The position numbers were made by a program, and so were the translations under genes. Positions 5,078-8,060 of a stretch of DNA of 8,060 nt are shown here, one piece after another. Source of the DNA: CAZSVI01 sp964610205 (GTDB lineage: Bacteria; Bacillota; Clostridia; DSM-8532); contig CAZSVI010000148.1 of NCBI GenBank assembly GCA_964610205.1, positions 1-8,060 on the forward strand. The letters are read 5' to 3'. How positions within the stretch are numbered: the first letter of the stretch is position 1; every line of letters begins with the position of its first letter. The notes beneath the pieces were generated by a model. The model made no database searches and was not told where the DNA came from. It saw nothing but the letters and a program-made list of their open reading frames with translations.

Positions 5078-5878
5078 TTAGCATTTACCCGGTATATGTT
5101 GTTTTTTGTATTCCCTGGGAGTGATACCGGTATATTTTAAAAACAGACGATTAAAAGTACGTGTGGAATTAAACCCCACCATATAGGATATCTCCGTAAT
5201 GCTCTTATCCTGAGTGGCAAGAAGCCTGCAGGCTTCCGATATTCTCAGCATTCCGATGTACTCATTGAATCCCATATGTAATTTCTGTGAGAAAAGATGT
5301 GAGAGATAGTACCTGCTGATATGCAATGCCCGTGAAATAGTGTCAAGCAGCAGGTCTTTTGTATAATTCTCCATACAGTAGTTCAAAACGGTCTTTATGG
5401 TATTCCCGTCCGTGGATTTGACTTTTTCAAACGTTGTCATCTGAAATAACTCACTGAGTAAAATTAAGAAGTATCCTCGGATAAGGGTTTCACAAAAAGC
5501 CGTTTTATTCTGGTTTGTTTCCGCAATGGCTCTGACAAGCGGAAGAATCTTAATGTTTTTACCAGCGTTTTTAACAACCGGAGAAACCGGAATCATATTT
5601 TTGAAAATATAAGAAAATTCAGGACACAAATCCGAAGGGAAAATGCTGATAAAATAATTTTCGTCATCGATTTTTTTATATTGATGTATTTGATTCGGGA
5701 AAACAATAAAGGCGTCTCCTGCCTTGATAAACCATTCCATTGAATCGACAAAGGCTTTTGTACTCCCTTCAATCATATATACCAATTCAATATGATTATG
5801 CAGATGTGCCCCAAAACTCAGACTGCTTCCATAACCCGCGAATGTGGAGCCGCCCTTGTTTTCATAGAAAAATTTCAT
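5078..5878 (-). CDS. AraC-family transcriptional regulator with cupin sensor
   Basis: The 266-residue protein has the standard two-part build. The N-terminal half (about 1-100) is a cupin-like ligand-binding domain, with HLHNHIELVYMIEG at 25-38 and FPNQIHQY at 60-67. The C-terminal part (about 160-260) holds the paired helix-turn-helix of the AraC family. The first helix pair is around 176-200, and the second reads SITEISYMVGFNSTRTFNR before the family signature YTGITPREYKK. Such proteins usually activate sugar-use genes in response to a carbohydrate. It is divergent from the isomerase/oxidoreductase operon, its probable target. ATG 5878 has GGGGG four bases upstream. It is cytoplasmic, with no signal peptide or membrane segment. 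The family is certain; the ligand is unknown. Confidence 0.92.
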   Translation of the reverse strand: MKFFYENKGGSTFAGYGSSLSFGAHLHNHIELVYMIEGSTKAFVDSMEWFIKAGDAFIVFPNQIHQYKKIDDENYFISIFPSDLCPEFSYIFKNMIPVSPVVKNAGKNIKILPLVRAIAETNQNKTAFCETLIRGYFLILLSELFQMTTFEKVKSTDGNTIKTVLNYCMENYTKDLLLDTISRALHISRYYLSHLFSQKLHMGFNEYIGMLRISEACRLLATQDKSITEISYMVGFNSTRTFNRLFLKYTGITPREYKKQHIPGKC

Positions 5879-5975
5879 TAATCCCCCAACCCAGCCCTAC
5901 GCTGCTTTTTAATCGCCTTTGAGTAAGAGCGGAAAACAGCAATTTTTGTCTGATATACTCCCTGTTTTGACTTGT

Positions 5976-6004
5976 ATTATAACACTAATTAACCTAAAAT
6001 ACAA
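5976..6004 (-). promoter_or_regulatory. promoter of the araC-type regulator
   Basis: On the minus strand TTGTAT (6004-5999) precedes TATAAT (5981-5976) by exactly 17 bases, and the -10 is extended (TGTTATAAT). Transcription would start near 5969 and leave a leader of about 90 bases before the ATG at 5878. The strong -10 with a weak -35 fits modest constitutive expression of a regulator. Confidence 0.65.
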
Positions 6005-6005
6005 T

Positions 6006-6019
6006 TGAAACCGGCTGCA
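6006..6019. promoter_or_regulatory. possible cre-like or LacI-type operator
   Basis: TGAAACCGGCTGCA is an imperfect palindrome with a central CG. It differs from the Firmicute catabolite-repression consensus TGWAANCGNTNWCA at two specified positions. It abuts the -35 of the regulator promoter, so binding there would affect transcription of one or both divergent units. Catabolite control fits a sugar operon, but the mismatches make this tentative. Confidence 0.25.
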
Positions 6020-6039
6020 TGACCCGACCTAAACTAAAT

Positions 6040-6055
6040 GATACCGGCCTGTATC
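6040..6055. promoter_or_regulatory. palindrome in the divergent promoter region
   Basis: GATACCGGCCTGTATC has perfect five-base arms (GATAC/GTATC) around CGGCCT. It lies between the regulator promoter and the start of the sugar operon, a natural operator position. No good SigA promoter is visible for the operon: TACAAT at 6116-6121 is a possible -10 but lacks a -35. This is what one expects when an activator is required. Confidence 0.4.
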
Positions 6056-6151
6056 GTTTGGAATTTAAGGCATGATGGCCGCAAACCAAGTGAATATATC
6101 CCGTGAACCTGCATATACAATAACCATCCAGGATTACAGGATAATTTGAAT

Positions 6152-6156
6152 GGAGG
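6152..6156 (+). promoter_or_regulatory. ribosome binding site of the TIM-barrel gene
   Basis: GGAGG sits eight bases before the ATG at 6165 and fixes that start. A nearer out-of-frame ATG at 6158 is too close to the site to be used. Confidence 0.7.
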
Positions 6157-6164
6157 AATGACCC

Positions 6165-6983
6165 ATGCTTTTTCCAATTGCGTTGCAGCTTTATTCCGTA
6201 AGGGAGGATTTAAAAAGTGATTTTACCGGAACACTTCGAATCATTAAGGAACTCGGATATGATGGTGTCGAATTCGCGGGCCTGTACGGTAAAGCCACTG
6301 AAGAGATCAAAGAAATTCTCAAAGATATCGGGCTTGTCCCTATATCGGCGCATGTCTCTTTCACCGATCTGATGGAGGATCCTCAAAGGGTCGTCGGTGA
6401 TTACGCGACAATAGGCTGCAAGTATATAGCAATTCCCTACATCACACCGGAATACCGCCCCGGCGCGGGAAAATTCGAAGAAATGATCGAAGGCGCCAAA
6501 ACCATTGGCAAAACCGCAAAGGAATCAGGTCTGACGCTGCTCTATCACAACCATGATTTCGAGTTTGAGAAAATCAATGGGGAATACGCTCTGGATATCA
6601 TTTATAAAAGCGTATCCCCCGATCTGCTGCAAACACAAATTGATACCTGCTGGGTTAATGTCGCCGGAGAAAATCCATCCGCCTATTTAAGAAAATATAC
6701 CGGTCGTTCCCCGGTGGTGCACCTGAAGGATTTTGTCATGCCAGGTAAAAAGCCGGAAAAAATGTATGATCTGATCGGTATTGCCGGTGATGATAAAAAA
6801 GAGGAGGCGACCGCCTTTGAATTCCGCCCGCTGGGTCACGGTGTGCAGAATTTTCCTGAAATACTCAAGGCCTGCAAGGATGTCGGCACCGGCTGGATCG
6901 TTGTTGAACAGGATTCACCCTCAATGAACGAAACCCCCCTTGAATGCGCAAAAATCAGTATCAATTACCTAAAAAATTTATAA
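6165..6983 (+). CDS. sugar phosphate isomerase/epimerase (xylose isomerase-like TIM barrel)
   Basis: The 272-residue protein is a full-length member of the AP-endonuclease-2/xylose-isomerase-like TIM-barrel family, which includes IolE and many sugar epimerases, isomerases and dehydratases. Typical elements appear in order: ALQLYSVRED at the first strand (6-15), GYDGVEFAGLYG (31-42), SAHVS (61-65), LLYHNHDFEF (125-134), QIDTCWV (158-164), VVHLKDF (184-190), GHG (224-226) and WIVVEQD (244-250). By family analogy Glu133, Asp160, His186 and Glu248 are the likely divalent-metal ligands. It is cytoplasmic, with no signal peptide. It is the first gene of an operon, 16 bases before the oxidoreductase gene. 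Pairing with a Gfo/Idh/MocA enzyme suggests work on an oxidised sugar, inositol or 3-keto-glycoside. Substrate and exact reaction are not evident. Confidence 0.88.
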   Translation: MLFPIALQLYSVREDLKSDFTGTLRIIKELGYDGVEFAGLYGKATEEIKEILKDIGLVPISAHVSFTDLMEDPQRVVGDYATIGCKYIAIPYITPEYRPGAGKFEEMIEGAKTIGKTAKESGLTLLYHNHDFEFEKINGEYALDIIYKSVSPDLLQTQIDTCWVNVAGENPSAYLRKYTGRSPVVHLKDFVMPGKKPEKMYDLIGIAGDDKKEEATAFEFRPLGHGVQNFPEILKACKDVGTGWIVVEQDSPSMNETPLECAKISINYLKNL

Positions 6984-6999
6984 CCGGAGGAGGATACAA

Positions 7000-8060
7000 A
7001 TGTCAGATGCGGTATTAAATCAATTCACTCCACCTGCCGAACAAACGACAGAAGTCAGCACCGGCAGCCGATTGAAGTTTGGAATCATAGGAACCGGCTG
7101 GATTGCCGAGTCCCACGTTGAAAGCCTGAAACAGATGCCTGACGCGGAGATCGTCGCGGGAGCGGACCTCGTTCCCGGTAAAGCTGAAAAATTCTTCTGC
7201 AAATACGGTGTTCCCGATGTCAATTGCTATCCCGACCACACCTCCATGCTGGAATCGGAGGAATTGGACGCGGTGTGTATCTGTACTTACAACAGCACCC
7301 ACGCGGAATGTACCATCGATTCATTGAAAAAGGGTGTTCATGTGTTGTTGGAAAAACCCATGTGCGTAACTCTTGAAGAAGCCGCCGCAATGATTAAAGC
7401 TGAAAAACAAAGTGGAAAAATATTATCCGTCGGTTTTCAGCCCCGTATGGATGACAACATGAAAATGATAAAAAAAATTGTTCAATCCGGCGAGCTCGGA
7501 CGGATCTATTATATCCAGACCGGCGGAGGCAGAAGAAGAGGTATTCCGAACAGCACCTTTATAGAAAAAAAGACCGCCGGCATCGGCGCTTTGGGGGATA
7601 TTGGCTGCTATTCCCTGGATATGGTGCTTAATGCCATTGATTATCCCAAACCGATCACCGTCTCGGGTTATAAATCCGGCTTTTTTGGAGCCAATCCAAA
7701 ATATAACCATCCGAAAGATGCGGCAAGATTTGATGTTGATGATTTCGCTGCCGCGTTTATCCGCCTTGAAGGCGATATTATACTGGATTTCAGGATTTCA
7801 TGGGCCATGCACATTGATACTCCGGGCGATACCATTATCCTGGGCACGGAAGGCGCTCTCAGGATTCCATCCACAGAATGCTGGAACGGTACTGTCGGCG
7901 GTCCAATGAAGCTCTATAAGGACGTTGCCGGAAAGCAGGTGGAGATGGAAATCCCCCTGTGCAAACAGGAAGACAGCTTTGGCGGACTTTTTTATAAAAA
8001 GCTTCGTTCCTTTATTGACGCGATTAAAAGTAACGGAGCAGCCCCGGTACCCTCCAGTCA
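7000..8060 (+). CDS. Gfo/Idh/MocA family NAD(P)-dependent oxidoreductase (partial)
   Basis: The frame from ATG 7000 is open to the window edge (353 complete codons), so the C-terminus is missing. GGAGGAGG (6986-6993) lies six bases upstream. After a 24-residue polar extension, GIIGTGWIAESH (28-39) is the Rossmann dinucleotide-binding turn. EKP (118-120) carries the conserved active-site Lys119. GALGDIGCYSLDM (196-208) is the substrate-side motif, with Tyr204 where many members have His; glucose-fructose oxidoreductase-type members also use Tyr here. These enzymes oxidise or reduce a hydroxyl or keto group of sugars, inositols or related compounds. The gene is co-transcribed with the TIM-barrel gene and probably acts on the same substrate. 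Family members are typically 330-400 residues, so little is lost. The family is firm; the specificity is unknown. Confidence 0.92.
   Translation, partial: MSDAVLNQFTPPAEQTTEVSTGSRLKFGIIGTGWIAESHVESLKQMPDAEIVAGADLVPGKAEKFFCKYGVPDVNCYPDHTSMLESEELDAVCICTYNSTHAECTIDSLKKGVHVLLEKPMCVTLEEAAAMIKAEKQSGKILSVGFQPRMDDNMKMIKKIVQSGELGRIYYIQTGGGRRRGIPNSTFIEKKTAGIGALGDIGCYSLDMVLNAIDYPKPITVSGYKSGFFGANPKYNHPKDAARFDVDDFAAAFIRLEGDIILDFRISWAMHIDTPGDTIILGTEGALRIPSTECWNGTVGGPMKLYKDVAGKQVEMEIPLCKQEDSFGGLFYKKLRSFIDAIKSNGAAPVPSS

Noticed and set aside
1..8060. CRISPR array, tRNA or rRNA genes, transposase
   Set aside because: No regular repeats with spacers, no cloverleaf or rRNA-like sequence, and no transposase motifs were found on either strand.

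Overview
The window looks like chromosomal DNA of a low-to-mid-GC Firmicute of the class Clostridia. The evidence is strong AGGAGG-type ribosome binding sites, SigA-like promoters with TATAAT (several with an extended TG before the -10), a short RecQ of the clostridial type, and the general style of the proteins. No rRNA, tRNA, CRISPR array or intact insertion sequence is visible. This assignment is inference from style; no marker gene fixes the genus.

Region 1 (1-1374) holds a minus-strand gene for a HipA-like kinase with its own promoter. The last bases of an uncertain plus-strand gene lie at the left edge, and a hairpin sits between the two convergent ends. Region 2 (about 1375-1860) is a non-coding block. 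It contains several hairpins, an octamer repeated three times in direct orientation and once inverted, and a 12-base match to the T-box core, and it runs into a very AT-rich stretch. It looks like debris or a cis-acting site from a mobile element, but no transfer, replication or transposase gene is present here.

Region 3 (about 1890-2912) is AT-rich and carries two tandem GNAT acetyltransferase genes, both apparently damaged: the first by a one-base frameshift in a G run, the second by loss of its N-terminal third. Region 4 (about 2978-4842) is a complete recQ helicase gene with its own extended -10 promoter.

Region 5 (5078-8060) is a carbohydrate module. A minus-strand AraC-family regulator with an N-terminal cupin sensor is divergent from a plus-strand operon of a xylose-isomerase-like TIM-barrel protein (sugar isomerase/epimerase family) and a Gfo/Idh/MocA oxidoreductase that runs off the right edge. 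The layout suggests that the regulator senses a sugar or glycoside and switches on oxidation plus isomerisation, epimerisation or elimination of it. The exact substrate cannot be read from the sequence.

The window is a mosaic: a GC-richer left block, a low-GC acetyltransferase/recQ middle and a GC-richer sugar operon. No clearly new multi-gene system is evident. The most unexplained part is the structured non-coding block at 1375-1860.
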